A DNA stretch of 41,222 bases from Deltaproteobacteria bacterium (GCA_031279515.1 JAITII010000070.1:1-41222), one strand, 5' to 3'; positions 11,760 through 22,049 are shown, counted from the first letter of the stretch. Numbers and translations: made by a program. Notes: generated from the sequence alone by a model not told the origin.

Positions 11760-12659
11760 ATGACATCGCTCCTCCGGCTAGGGGTCAGCTGCAGCATCTT
11801 GCTGGTGGCTATTTTTTGCTTAACTATTACATCTACTTCTCTTTCTGCCCAAGCAAAGGAGAGTAGTGATCTAGAGCTTTTGGACTCCAGGCTTTCCTTC
11901 CTCAAAGAGGATTTCGAAACCTCACTGGCAGACACAAGCGATCAAGAGCTCGTCCAGGCTATGGCCTGGAAAGCTATTTCCTTAAGCTTTCTGGCCTCTG
12001 TCTCCTCATTTGAGCCGGAGCGCTACGATGGCTATTTCGAGATGATGCTGGAGAGCTTTGAGGTTCCCAAGACCAACGGCAAAAAGACACCCTCTGTGGA
12101 TCACCTCATCATCAATTCCATGCGCCTCTGCGATGAGGCTTTGGCTCGTCTTATAGTCATTTTGGCTGGTCGCAACAAAAATACCAAGGTACTAGCCGAG
12201 TTCGAGGCCATTATGGCGCATCACGGAGTGGATGCCGGTAAAGCTAGGACTCAACCTGCTCAGCTGGCTGAGATGAAGGTATTTTGGTCCAACCGATTAG
12301 TAGCCCTCTATCCTCTAGTGATAAAGATACTGGCCCCGGAAAAGGAAGAGGAACTCCAGGACGTGACTGAAGACCTGTTGAACAGAGCAGAGATAATAGC
12401 CTCCCGCCGCGATATCCATTACCAAGCTAGGATGGATCTTTTGTATCTCAATAATGTCCAGACCCTTACCACTATGTTTTTTCTCCTTTCAACGCAACAA
12501 GGCTCTTCCATCAGAGATGTGGCCAGCATAATGGAAGACAACTGGGAATTGAGCTCTAAAGATCAAAATCTTATTGTTGCCGACAAGATATCTTTAGCCC
12601 TAGTGGCCTCAGCCGAACTGTCATTCCCCCTGTCATTTTCCTACGTGGCCAAAAATTAG
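11760..12659 (+). CDS. Exported protein of unknown function
   Basis: 299 aa. An N-terminal signal peptide (hydrophobic residues about 6-27, ending SLSAQAKESS) predicts secretion to the periplasm. The rest is soluble, mostly helical by composition, with acidic patches (ESSDLELLDSRLSFLKEDFE; EKEEELQDVTEDLL) and no recognised catalytic motif. It starts 36 bases after ahcY on the same strand. No family is recognised; a helical periplasmic protein is all that can be said. Confidence 0.75.
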   Translation: MTSLLRLGVSCSILLVAIFCLTITSTSLSAQAKESSDLELLDSRLSFLKEDFETSLADTSDQELVQAMAWKAISLSFLASVSSFEPERYDGYFEMMLESFEVPKTNGKKTPSVDHLIINSMRLCDEALARLIVILAGRNKNTKVLAEFEAIMAHHGVDAGKARTQPAQLAEMKVFWSNRLVALYPLVIKILAPEKEEELQDVTEDLLNRAEIIASRRDIHYQARMDLLYLNNVQTLTTMFFLLSTQQGSSIRDVASIMEDNWELSSKDQNLIVADKISLALVASAELSFPLSFSYVAKN

Positions 12660-13026
12660 ACGAAAAATTTAAAGCCTGCACTCTAATGTAAATATTACGC
12701 CCTGGTAGGCGTAAGTCCTACCCTAGGGAAACTTTATGCTAAATTATTAAAGAGTATCAAGTTTATTTGACATTATATTTTCTGTCTAATACAGAAGGCG
12801 TACATAGGAGAAGTGCGGCTTAGTTATGTGTTAGAAAAGGATTTATCCGTAATTCTGATTTTTTTGCGCAACAATTGACAAACGCAATTTTCGTCCTAAA
12901 AAAAGTTGATTTTTTGACAATGTGGTGATTACAGAGCTGGTAAACTTTACCCCTTCTCAATACTCTGTCATAGCTAAAACTAGCAAGAAATGATTCTCTT
13001 TTCAGTAGATTCCCTTTTTCTTCAGG
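12660..13026. other. Non-coding spacer with small hairpin
   Basis: A TTACGCC (12695-12701) and GGCGTAA (12708-12714) pair makes a 7-bp stem shortly after the exported-protein stop. No strong T-run follows, so a terminator role is uncertain. The rest of the stretch up to the transposase relic shows nothing recognisable. Confidence 0.4.
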
Positions 13027-13545
13027 TTAAGGACATTGTAAACCAAGTAGGGTGAATATTTCTTTTTGATCTTTAGTTAAATTTTCAATGAATCTAGAAT
13101 TTTCATAAATTTTAATCTGTAAATGGCGCATTTTGCATATTGCTTTATTGGCACATAATCTTGATTTATTTTTTAACCTTTGACTTATAGATGAATATAT
13201 TACATTGGCTATAAAGGATATCAGCAAACCACATCTAATCGTTTCTTCTGAATGAGCTCTCAAGGGAATTATATCCGCAAAATTTTTGCTAATATCAAAA
13301 AACATGTTCAATTATTTGGCGTTGATAAAACAAAGGCATTATTTTACTTATTTCATATTTATCAGATGTTAATATTATAAACATACCTGCTGATTTAAAT
13401 AATGATTCCATTTTTTTATACCATCAGGTTTATCCTTGAATCTATGAATTATTTGGGTTTGGTCATCACCATCCTGTTGATGATCTAACATTAAATATGC
13501 ATATAACTGTTTTTCACATAGATGAATTGGAACTACTTTTTTATA
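13027..13545 (-). pseudogene. Transposase C-terminal relic (IS4/IS1634-like DDE), frameshifted
   Basis: The last part is an open 94-codon frame (13311-13027) with FFDISKNFADIIPLRAHSEE and a C-terminus NLTKDQKEIFTLLGLQCP. Just upstream, in two other minus frames, I read PLFYQRQIIEHVFFDISKN and QLYAYLMLDHQQDGDD. These line up with PVYYTRSKIEQFFDISKN and YFTYLILDQTN of the better-preserved relic at 39270-39989. The Y..R..IE..F motif holds the last catalytic Glu of these DDE transposases. At least two frameshifts and an internal stop show the element is dead. The N-terminal two-thirds are missing. Confidence 0.8.
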
Positions 13546-13884
13546 TTAAAATGTTTATTTATAGATTCATAAATGAAATGTTTAATTTTTAAATGATGAA
13601 TATCCATTAAATTAACAATGCAATCAAGTTTATTTTGTATAGAATTATCATTAAGTACAATTTTAATTTTTTCAGCTAATTCATTGTCTAATTGGTCCAT
13701 TTCTCTTATCAAATTTTCTCGTAACGTATTGTTTTTGTAGTCATCAACAGTCATTGCTCGGTCTCCCTGTAAAATAAGGTACGAAATCCACTTATATATC
13801 ATATTACTTGAAAATGGGAGATCTGTCAAAATTCCTATAAAATATCTTTGCATCCTTGGGATTTTTTTCGCTTGTGTGAGTCAT
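13533..13884 (-). pseudogene. Small unknown protein, probably frameshifted
   Basis: An ATG at 13884 with a good AAAGGAG site opens a frame (MTHTSEKNPKDAKIFYRNF) that stops after 26 codons. A second frame, open from 13853 to 13533 (106 aa), continues with YKWISYLILQGDRAMTVDDY and an acidic helical stretch ending NKHFNIKK. A single-base shift would join them into one protein of about 115 aa. The 13884 ATG also overlaps the TGA of a preceding fragment ending REQTIIKEKV. No family is recognised. It lies directly before the transposase relic and may be accessory or mobile DNA. Confidence 0.4.
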
Positions 13885-14338
13885 ACTTTCTCCTTTATAA
13901 TGGTCTGTTCCCTAAGTTTTTGTTGGAGAACTCCAAAAATGATTTCCATGCGGTCCCAGAGGGCTACAGAGCTCGTAATCAAAATGTGTTATTCCCCAAA
14001 ATTATGGATTGGCACATTTAGTAAAAGTCACTTTTTTGATGATTTTTTCCCTATTTCTTGTACTTGATTAGTTCCTATTGTGGTTTTTTATATAATGTGG
14101 AATAATATAAAATCAATATTTAGGTTTTATTTTTATATGAACCGCAATATTAGCTACTTTTTTTCTTATTTTTTCTCTGCACTACTATTTATTGATAATT
14201 TTTTTACTAAAATTAGTGTTTTGTTCCATAAAAAACTTAACTATCCCCTATAACTAAAAATAATTCCATATTATGGTTACATATTTCTCAGTCATAAATA
14301 TATTGTTTGTCCAATTTTTTTTGACATAGGAAGTCACC

Positions 14339-15202
14339 ATGATTGCCGAATGTCCACACTGCCATTTCCAGTACACTATTGGCCCAGAACATATAGGACA
14401 GTCATGTAAGTGCCAAGAGTGCGGTAATCTCTTTGAATTACAACTTATAGAGCCCCTTATTTCCCTTAAGAAAGAAGAGAAACAACCCATAAAAGAACCC
14501 GAAAAGGTTTTATGTACACAGTGCCCCCATTGTAAACACTATTTTTCTGTTACCGAACAAAATTTGAAAGATATAGGTAAATATGGAAAATGTTATTGGT
14601 GCGATAAAGAATTTAAGTTTACTACTACCGTTTCTATTACTGCTAAAGACCACAGATGGTTTCCTTTAGATAAAATTTCTCTTTATAGTAATAGTGTAGC
14701 TAATAGCAAAATAATTAAAAGATATGTGCCAACCACCCAAAAAGTGAAGAGTACATATAAACCACCAGGCTATTCCCCTAGCGAAACACCAAAGCCCAAA
14801 GATCCTATAGTATGGCCTAAATGGATAAATATAAATTCCATCTCTACGCTTCTCGTCGTTATATTCGCTCTTTGGTTAACGAATTATTGCAGTAATCAAA
14901 AAAAAGAACAGCGAGAAAATAGACCCGCTCCTGCTACATACAATACTTCATTTTATATTAAAAAGGGTGCTATTGTTGCTATTTCTGAATCATATCTTGA
15001 TATGGCTAATAGTTGTGTTATAAATAATGATAATGATTGTATTATAGATTTAATGCTTAGCGGTAGAATACAAATAATGCACGAACGCATGAAATTAGAC
15101 GAAGTTGATACTTCATTTTTTAAAGGTAGGGCTAAAATACGCTTTCGTGGCGAAGCTATGTATAAATATACAATTATGGAGTTTTTAGAAACTGGGCCGT
15201 AA
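14339..15202 (+). CDS. Double zinc-ribbon, single-TM protein
   Basis: 287 aa with no homolog named. Residues 5-30 form a zinc ribbon (CPHC...CKCQECG), and residues about 60-90 a second (CPHCKHYF...CYWCDKEF). The first resembles the MJ0042/Zn-ribbon type. A basic Pro/Lys-rich linker leads to one TM segment near residue 170 (INSISTLLVVIFALWLTNYC). A C-terminal domain of about 85 aa follows, with GAIVAISESYLDMA...LMLSGRIQIM...FFKGRAKIRFRGE. This looks like a small beta-rich domain seen at the end of many short hypothetical proteins. AGGAAG lies 6 bases before ATG. Surroundings are transposon relics, so horizontal acquisition is likely. Confidence 0.7.
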   Translation: MIAECPHCHFQYTIGPEHIGQSCKCQECGNLFELQLIEPLISLKKEEKQPIKEPEKVLCTQCPHCKHYFSVTEQNLKDIGKYGKCYWCDKEFKFTTTVSITAKDHRWFPLDKISLYSNSVANSKIIKRYVPTTQKVKSTYKPPGYSPSETPKPKDPIVWPKWININSISTLLVVIFALWLTNYCSNQKKEQRENRPAPATYNTSFYIKKGAIVAISESYLDMANSCVINNDNDCIIDLMLSGRIQIMHERMKLDEVDTSFFKGRAKIRFRGEAMYKYTIMEFLETGP

Positions 15203-15296
15203 AGATAAAAAAATGCCTCGTAAATGTTGGGAGATGCCCCTTAAACGGTGTGAAATTGCCGTAACCCGGCATGAAATTGACCCCAGAAAATAAAAA

Positions 15297-15332
15297 AAGG
15301 CGGCTATTGGGGAAACCAATCCCAGCCGCCTT
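15297..15332 (-). terminator. Intrinsic terminator for the 193-aa gene
   Basis: On the minus strand AAGGCGGCT pairs with AGCCGCCTT around an inner ATTGG/CCAAT stem. The hairpin is followed by TTTTTTTATTTTCT. It lies about 50 bases after the stop of the 15380-15961 gene, as expected of a Rho-independent terminator. Confidence 0.8.
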
Positions 15333-15379
15333 CAACCATTTACAAAAGGAGTGTAAAAATGATTGTCTAACAATATACA

Positions 15380-15961
15380 TTAAACTTCCTCCCTACACAA
15401 TCCCCCCCCATACCATTTTTTGTCCATAAAAATTGGACAAATACCATACAATCCTGCCTCCTTAAAAACCTCCCCCCTAAACTCAAAAAACTTTCCATCC
15501 CAAAGACTCAAATTGGCTCTTTTAATAAATTCATATCCTCTAATGGAACTAAATAAGGCGTGCCCCTTATAATCGCATAGTCCGTCCCCATCAAAAGAAA
15601 GCCCTAGCGCCCGCTCTAGGCCTTTTAAAAGCGATTTTAAGTAGTCATAGTTAATCGGGCAAACTAAACCCAATGATTTCACGCTCCAATAAACTACAAG
15701 CCGATGACGGGTGTTTCCCTTCTCTACAACCGAATAAGCACCCCGAGCCCTACCCGCGTCCAAAGTATCTTGTAAAAGCTCAGTTTCACAACATTTCACG
15801 TGTTGTCTTATCGACCTAAATGTCCACTGGCGAGGGAACCGACGCCTAAACAGGTTCGTTAAACTTTCCCTAACCCGTACCTCCACAGGTATAGAAACAC
15901 CTAATTTCTTATAATACTTCAATAAATCATCGAGTAACTCCAACGCCTCAAATGTAGCCAC
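15380..15961 (-). CDS. Hypothetical protein, 193 aa
   Basis: Soluble, Arg/Lys-rich N-terminal half with RVRESLTNLFRRRFPRQWTF and RQHVKCCETELLQDTLD; no signal peptide or TM segment. The GTG start at 15961 has GGAGGAAG just upstream, and a strong terminator follows, so the gene looks expressed. The basic first half could bind nucleic acid, but no HTH or catalytic motif is clear. No family is recognised. It sits in a patch of transposon relics. Confidence 0.6.
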   Translation of the reverse strand: MATFEALELLDDLLKYYKKLGVSIPVEVRVRESLTNLFRRRFPRQWTFRSIRQHVKCCETELLQDTLDAGRARGAYSVVEKGNTRHRLVVYWSVKSLGLVCPINYDYLKSLLKGLERALGLSFDGDGLCDYKGHALFSSIRGYEFIKRANLSLWDGKFFEFRGEVFKEAGLYGICPIFMDKKWYGGGLCREEV

Positions 15962-16109
15962 CTTCCTCCGTTTATCAAAAAACTGTAGCTTTACCCATTA
16001 GGCAGTATAAGCTTCATTAATTTATAGTTTAAAATAATATGGCTTTTTATTTGTTTTATTTTAAGATTGATGGGAGTTATACTAAGAGTAGTACTAGTCT
16101 AAGGTCTTT

Positions 16110-16853
16110 TTAATAATCATAACGAAGGCCAACGTAGACAGAACGACCAGTTTTCCAATAGATGGATTGTTCTTCAGATAATTCATTAGTGAGGTTGTAG
16201 ACGTCTACCAGTAATCTTATTGTACCTTGATTATCAAAACCAATTATATTTTTGCCAAAATGTATGTCTAAAACCGTAAACGGTCCAAAGGTATAACCAT
16301 TGGACATCGTTTGGTTTCCGAAATGAGTTGCGTCTATGCTGACGCCGATGTCATCTTCTGTATCTGTAAAAGTAATTCCATAATTGTAGGTTGAATCGGA
16401 TATTAGAGTGAGCTTTCTAGAAAACGGGTTAAATCTATAGATTTGGGTGAAAGCTAAATATGGTTCTAGATCAAAGTTCCATCCAAATTGCCTACCCATG
16501 TGCCATTGAACATTTCCTTCTAATCCACGAAGTCTGGAAACTCTAGAAGAATTGTAATAGCGCCTCACGACTAAATTTCTTGGATGTATTCCATTTAGAC
16601 CAATTGACTGAACAGGTTCTACCTGCCTTAGTTCAAGATAGTTTAAATAGTCTCCGTGAAAATACGTTAAACCAACATTGAAAGAGTCAAAGGTGAAATT
16701 GGTATCACCTTCCAAAGCCTCTGCTTCTTCCGCTAACGAATTTGGGTTTTCTAATGCTCCATCAAGAGTATCGCTTTGGGCGGCGGAATATGCTGTATTT
16801 AAAAATAATCCGGCGCAAATAGTTGCAGCAGTTAATAATACTTTAAAATCCAT
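16110..16853 (-). CDS. Miniature TonB-dependent-receptor-like outer-membrane protein
   Basis: 247 aa. A signal peptide (residues 1-24, ending NTAYSAAQ) is followed after a short acidic linker by sequence like the last strands of a TonB-receptor barrel. The C-terminal VDVYNLTNELSEEQSIYWKTGRSVYVGLRYDY region resembles the family's terminal 'YNLFD...GR..YVGLRYEF' signature, with aromatic ends. The TonB box and plug domain are absent, and length is about a third of a normal receptor. ACGAGG precedes ATG at good spacing. It is either a receptor collapsed by an internal in-frame deletion or a genuine small barrel protein. Confidence 0.65.
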   Translation of the reverse strand: MDFKVLLTAATICAGLFLNTAYSAAQSDTLDGALENPNSLAEEAEALEGDTNFTFDSFNVGLTYFHGDYLNYLELRQVEPVQSIGLNGIHPRNLVVRRYYNSSRVSRLRGLEGNVQWHMGRQFGWNFDLEPYLAFTQIYRFNPFSRKLTLISDSTYNYGITFTDTEDDIGVSIDATHFGNQTMSNGYTFGPFTVLDIHFGKNIIGFDNQGTIRLLVDVYNLTNELSEEQSIYWKTGRSVYVGLRYDY

Positions 16854-18266
16854 GTTTTACCTCGTGAAAAAATCAAAAGATAAGCTCCTTTTGACAAATC
16901 ACTAAAGTTGGCTGTCAGCTCTAGAAGCTTGGGAGAACTATAAATCTTTCGAAAACTTAAAACTTTTCTGTTTTATATGTAATTAAGGAATATTTATTAA
17001 CATTTGAAATATATTCTAATTAAAAACTGATATTAAGAGATTTGTTAATCATTTTAAAAAAATATAAAATTTCTAGAATGCAATAACTGAATTTTAATTT
17101 GAACATTTGACAGTTTTTTGCCATTTGTCTTTGTTATCTGCAGTAGTCTTTGCTCACAATAGGTCTTTAATGGATTAAGGAAGAAAATGATTGTAAATAG
17201 AGAGCTTTCCAGTAATTACAGGAGAAAGTCACTTTTAGATAACAACTTGGGATTTGATGCAAGTAGTTAAAAAATTAAAGGTTTAACAAGGTGGAGTATT
17301 GTAGAAGGTGAAACTAATGTGAAAATCAAGCATATCATGTTTTAATGCAAGAAAGTCGGCAATTTCTCTGAAGGATTATATTTTACCATTACCAAATTAA
17401 TATTGCAAGGAAATATTAATTTTATTTTCAAGCAATTTTCTAAAATTTTAAGTTTTTATTTTGAGAAATTAATTTAGATAATTACATGTAAATGAAACTT
17501 ACTCTATATAACCATTTATAAAACCATATAACAATTTTTAACTTTCTATAATAATCTATCTATTATCTGTTGGCTTTTTGAACCTACAAATTGAAATTAT
17601 CAAATAATTTTAAAATTTTTATGATTGATGGAAATACTAAAATTCCTGTATAACTTACCATAATTATAATTCACACAATCTAATAGAGACAAATTATTTA
17701 TTGAACTACATAATGTATTTACCCTACCCATGGTGATTTTTTAATGCTTTTATCATGAATTTTTTTGGAAAAATCTCATATTATCAACATATATTTATCC
17801 CATCTACAATTTAATCCTGTGGCACTAGATTCAGTAAATGGATTTAAATGACCTATTTTTTGTATAAACACTTGAAAATAGAAGATCTACGTACTTTTTA
17901 AATCTAGAAGTACTCGCAAAATTTGTGACTTCTGATGGCTTTATTTATTTTCTTTCCCTAGATCACATATTTTAGCACAAAGTCCTAACAATGATTAGTT
18001 AATATTTTAGGTATATATCTGCTTCTCTCTGAAGCTTTATGACTTTACTCTATTAAATCATTTAGAGAATATCCTCATAAAATTACCATTTCTCCTTTAT
18101 CTCTCATTTATGGAAGATAATCAAGAAAAAATTTTTTTATCCCTATATTATTTTCGTATTTTTCATCGGCATTAAAAAGTTACAAGAGCTAATGAAACGT
18201 CACATAGTTCCTCTTATGGTAACAAATAAGAAGAAAATATCTAAGATCCTGGAGTTAAAAGGTGTT
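16854..18266. other. 1.4-kb gene-free, very AT-rich region
   Basis: No ORF above background on either strand, no tRNA-like cloverleaf and no repeat unit. Base composition is much more AT-rich than the neighbouring rml genes. Likely decayed DNA between an accessory patch and the rml block. Confidence 0.5.
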
Positions 18267-19130
18267 TTATATTAGTGATTTTAGATACTCTCCGTAGCTA
18301 TTCTTGCTCAGTTCTTCCGCTAAAGATATTAGCTTGTCAGCATTTATCCAGCCTTTGCGAAAGGCAATTTCCTCTGGGCAGGCAATTTTCATGCCTTGCC
18401 GTTTTTCAATTGTCTGGATGAATTGCCCTGCCTCTAAGAGAGTTTCATGGGTACCTGTATCCAACCAGGCAAAGCCGCGGCCCATTAGCTGAACTGATAG
18501 CTCTCCCTTTTCTAGGTACAAGCGATTAAGGTCTGTAATCTCAAGCTCCCCCCTGGCCGAGGGCACCAGGGTCTTAGCTAATTCCGGGGCCTTATGGTCA
18601 TAGAAATATAGTCCGGTTACCGCATAGTTGGAGCGGGGATTTAAAGGTTTTTCCTCCAGGCCTACCGCCTTTCCAGAGGCATCGAACTCCACTACCCCAT
18701 AACGTTGTGGATCTACCACATGGTAGGCGAATACCATGGCTCCCCCATCTGATTGGACGGCATATTTCAAGAGTCCCACCATCTCGTGGCCATAGAAGAT
18801 ATTGTCTCCTAGGATGAGAGCCGAGGGAGAGCCTAGCAAAAAGTCTTCTGCAATGATTAAAGCCTGTGCCAGACCCTCTGGGCGCTCCTGGATGGCATAA
18901 GTTAGGGATATCCCCCATTTTTTCCCGTCACCTAAGAGCCTTTGGAAAGCTGGGGTGTCCTGGGGAGTAGAGATGATAAGGATCTCTCTAATACCTGCTA
19001 ACATTAAGGTGGTGAGAGGATAGTAGACCATTGGTTTGTCAAAGATAGGCAGAAGTTGTTTGGAGACAACCATTGTAGCCGGATAAAGCCTAGTACCGGC
19101 GCCTCCTGCAAGAATTATCCCTTTGCGCAT
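18267..19130 (-). CDS. rmlA: Glucose-1-phosphate thymidylyltransferase RmlA
   Basis: Makes dTDP-glucose from glucose-1-phosphate and dTTP, the first step to dTDP-L-rhamnose for O-antigen or other surface polysaccharide. 287 aa, typical. N-terminal [17 protein letters not shown] is the nucleotide-binding signature. [18 protein letters not shown] and [13 protein letters not shown] follow, and later [17 protein letters not shown]. Cytoplasmic. It lies 78 bases after rmlB on the same strand; rmlC and rmlD are not in the window. Confidence 0.97.
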   Translation of the reverse strand: MRKGIILAGGAGTRLYPATMVVSKQLLPIFDKPMVYYPLTTLMLAGIREILIISTPQDTPAFQRLLGDGKKWGISLTYAIQERPEGLAQALIIAEDFLLGSPSALILGDNIFYGHEMVGLLKYAVQSDGGAMVFAYHVVDPQRYGVVEFDASGKAVGLEEKPLNPRSNYAVTGLYFYDHKAPELAKTLVPSARGELEITDLNRLYLEKGELSVQLMGRGFAWLDTGTHETLLEAGQFIQTIEKRQGMKIACPEEIAFRKGWINADKLISLAEELSKNSYGEYLKSLI

Positions 19131-19208
19131 TAGTTGTATCTTTCCTATTTTTTAATTAAGAGACTAGAGGGGCTTTTAGGGCGAATTAAGCATGCCTTTT
19201 TGGCATTT

Positions 19209-20270
19209 TTATGATTGACCGTATTGAGTGTCTAGCCAAGACCTGTATTCACCGGTTAAGATCCCGTCGACCCAAGTTTTATTATCCAGATACCAGTCTA
19301 TGGTTTTGTTCAGACCCTCTTCAAAGCTAATTTTCGGCTCAAAGCCCAGTTCTTTTTTGATTTTGGAGGCATCTATGGCATAACGCCTGTCGTGACCGGG
19401 CCTGTCTTTTACCTGGGTTATGAGTTCGGCATAGGATTTGCCATCTTCCTTTGGTTTTTTTGAGTCCAGAAGGCGGCAGATGGTCTTTACAACCTCCAGG
19501 TTGGTCTTCTCAGAGTTCCCACCGATATTATAAGTCTGGCCAGGAGTGCCCTTTTTTAGGATTAGCCTTAAAGCCCTAGTATGGTCAGAGACGAATAGCC
19601 AGTCCCTTATTTGTAGGCCATCCCCATAGATGGGGAGGGGTTTATCCCCTAGGGCATTTAAGATCATGAGAGGTATGAGCTTTTCTGGGAACTGATAGGG
19701 ACCATAGTTATTGGAGCAGTTGCTAGTGATAACCGGAAGTCCATAGGTATGGAAATAGGCCCTGGCAAGGTGATCTCCAGCGGCCTTGGATGCTGAGTAG
19801 GGGTTGTTAGGGGAGTAAGGTGTGGTTTCCTTAAAAGGGGGATCGTCTGGTCCCAAGGAACCGTAAACTTCATCAGTGGATATCTGGATGTACCTAAAGT
19901 TTTCCTTAAGGTCGCCTTCACTTTTTTTCCAATAGTTTTTGGCCATCTCCAGAAGCCGGAGGGTTCCTAAGACATTGGTCTCTATAAAAGTCTCCGGTCC
20001 CAAAATAGAGCGGTCTACATGGGACTCAGCAGCAAAATGTACTATAGCTTCGGGTTGGTGGATGCTAAAGATTTTTTCTAAGAGGGTTTGATCTCTTATG
20101 TCCCCCCTTATAAGCTCATAGGAGCCTAAAGGAAGATGAGCCAAAGAAGATCTGTTCCCCGCATAGGTTAAGAGATCCAAATTAATGACCTTCTCTCCGC
20201 CTGAAGCCAGATAGTCCAAGATAAAATTGCCACCAATAAAGCCGCAGCCTCCTGTCACTAAAATGCTCAT
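19209..20270 (-). CDS. rmlB: dTDP-glucose 4,6-dehydratase RmlB
   Basis: Second step of dTDP-rhamnose synthesis, an extended SDR enzyme. 353 aa. NAD-binding GGCGFIGGNFI at residues 7-17, catalytic ISTDEVYGSLG near 132, and YSASKAAGDH with the YxxxK pair near 157-161. The RPGHDRRYAID motif near residue 290 is typical of RmlB. First gene of the rmlBA pair; the dinB stop lies about 115 bases upstream. Confidence 0.97.
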   Translation of the reverse strand: MSILVTGGCGFIGGNFILDYLASGGEKVINLDLLTYAGNRSSLAHLPLGSYELIRGDIRDQTLLEKIFSIHQPEAIVHFAAESHVDRSILGPETFIETNVLGTLRLLEMAKNYWKKSEGDLKENFRYIQISTDEVYGSLGPDDPPFKETTPYSPNNPYSASKAAGDHLARAYFHTYGLPVITSNCSNNYGPYQFPEKLIPLMILNALGDKPLPIYGDGLQIRDWLFVSDHTRALRLILKKGTPGQTYNIGGNSEKTNLEVVKTICRLLDSKKPKEDGKSYAELITQVKDRPGHDRRYAIDASKIKKELGFEPKISFEEGLNKTIDWYLDNKTWVDGILTGEYRSWLDTQYGQS

Positions 20271-20385
20271 ATGTGTTTTTTCCTAGATATTTAGATGGGA
20301 CCAGACCAGAATACAGTATTTGGGCTTCAAAAAATGGCTATCTTGTGCCTTAAAGCCCACATTGGTAGAAAATGGTCTAAAAAGG

Positions 20386-21642
20386 CTAATTTTCATCTGT
20401 TTCACCATTTTCTAGCCTTTCTCCCCTGGAGCGGGGTTTCTTTTCCAGGAGGGTAGCCGGGGTGAGCCCGCGGGAGCCAAATTTTGTATTGATAAGGTCC
20501 ATAGCAGTGGTAAGTTTCGGGTCGCAGCGGGGCAACTTGGGCCCAGCAAGGTCAAAAAGAGTCTGGGGCTGGGGGGGTTCCGGAAGCATATCGTTTTTAT
20601 CTAATAGATTACTCACCTGGATGCCTAAGAGTCTATAGGGTCCCCACTTGCCAGTTGGCACTAAGTTAAGTGCTAAGCTAAAGAGCGCCATGTGGTCTTC
20701 TAAGGGTTCAGCTAAGGTCTTGGAGCGGGTGATGGTCTTAAAGTTCCCGTCCCGGAGCTTTACGGTGAGGGTACGGCCGGCATAACCCGATGCCCTTAAA
20801 CGCGCGGCTACCTTCACGCTCAGTCCCAGAAGTTCGCGGCTTACTAGCTCCTTTCCGCTGATATCTTCATCGTAGGTCTCTTCGGCCCCTAGGCTCTTGG
20901 ATTCACGATAGGGACAAACTTCCCTGTCATCGTGGCCGTTGGCCAGTTCCCAGAGATGGAGCCCAGTTTCCCCCATCTTTTTGCCTATAAGGTTTCGTGG
21001 ATATTTGGCTAGATCGCCTACGGTTTTAAGACCTAAGGCGTGAAGCTTGGCTAAGGTCACCTTACCAGCGCCCCAGAGCTCCTTTAAATCTAAAGGCCTT
21101 AGAAAGTCCAATTCTTTTCCTTCCGGGACTATGGTCAAGCCATCGGGTTTATTCATCCCAGAGGCAATCTTGGCCAGATGCTTCTGGGTGGCTACACCAG
21201 CGGAAATAGTAAGGCCTGTCTCGGAATTGACCTCATTTTTGATCCGCCGGGCTATATCTGGAGGGCTCCCGAAGAGAGAAATAGAACCCGTGACGTCCAA
21301 AAAGGCCTCGTCCAAAGATAGAGGCTCCACCAGGGGTGTGTAGCGGTGGAAGATATCCATGACCTGTTCTGAGAACTCATGGTAGCGGTCCATCCTGACC
21401 CAGAGAAATACTCCATGTGGACAGAGGGCCTTTGCCCTGGACATGGGTAGGGCAGAGTGTACCCCGTAAGCCCTGGCCTCATAGGAGGCAGTGGAAACCA
21501 CACCCCGGGGTCCCAAGCCGCCTACAATAACGGGCTTTCCTTTCAATTCGGGGTTATCTAAGACCTCTACTGCTGCGAAGAAGGAATCTAGATCGAGATG
21601 GATAATCCATTTAGTCCTGGGAGCTGTCACAAGCTTTTCCAA
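20386..21642 (-). CDS. dinB: DNA polymerase IV (Y-family)
   Basis: Error-prone translesion polymerase. 418 aa. Catalytic-site motifs are HLDLDSFFAAVE near residues 15-26 and PLSLDEAFLDVTGS near 106-119. VVSTASYEARAYGVHSAMP-like text occurs near 50, and helix-hairpin-helix thumb sequence (ELWGAGKVTLAKLHALGLKT) near 190. The C-terminal little-finger region is present. The start is poorly fixed: TTG at 21642 lacks a clear ribosome site, and a GTG four codons in is an alternative. No LexA-type box could be identified upstream. Confidence 0.94.
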   Translation of the reverse strand: MEKLVTAPRTKWIIHLDLDSFFAAVEVLDNPELKGKPVIVGGLGPRGVVSTASYEARAYGVHSALPMSRAKALCPHGVFLWVRMDRYHEFSEQVMDIFHRYTPLVEPLSLDEAFLDVTGSISLFGSPPDIARRIKNEVNSETGLTISAGVATQKHLAKIASGMNKPDGLTIVPEGKELDFLRPLDLKELWGAGKVTLAKLHALGLKTVGDLAKYPRNLIGKKMGETGLHLWELANGHDDREVCPYRESKSLGAEETYDEDISGKELVSRELLGLSVKVAARLRASGYAGRTLTVKLRDGNFKTITRSKTLAEPLEDHMALFSLALNLVPTGKWGPYRLLGIQVSNLLDKNDMLPEPPQPQTLFDLAGPKLPRCDPKLTTAMDLINTKFGSRGLTPATLLEKKPRSRGERLENGETDEN

Positions 21643-22049
21643 AAGATATAAACGCGGGAAATTAAGGAAATGGTTAAAAAATTAGTGAAATTTATAGTTT
21701 TTTACTAGCTTTTTAACATTATAGCGCTTTTCGTATTTTTTGGGAGGATTTGATTACTCTAAGAGGTAAGGGTAATGTTATGTAATAGTCCCTATGCTTA
21801 GGATTTACAGGTATTAATGGCTAATATTTTCAAAAAATGCTCTGGGTATACTAAAAGTCCTTTGAGCTTAAGCGAAACAAAGTTAAGGGCGGCATATCTT
21901 TATTATCTCTTGGATAAAGATTTCAGATAACAATTAGATTGTAAGCTAAGAGGTCCTGAAAAATCGACAGTTTTGCTATGTAAAAATAAATACTTAGAAT
22001 AATTTATAAAAATAGAGATAAGAAGTAAATATAAAAAAATATAACTATA
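21643..22049. other. Non-coding AT-rich spacer
   Basis: About 400 bases between dinB and the start of detectable homology to the second operon copy. No gene, repeat or RNA seen. Confidence 0.45.

Noticed and set aside
13876..14067. 63-codon plus-strand gene
   Set aside because: Antisense to a minus-strand frame with a good ribosome site and an ATGA overlap; its composition is not protein-like.
15280..15340. CRISPR-like or tandem repeat near the GGCGGCT sequence
   Set aside because: It is a single hairpin followed by a T-run on the minus strand, i.e. a terminator; no repeat array occurs in the window.
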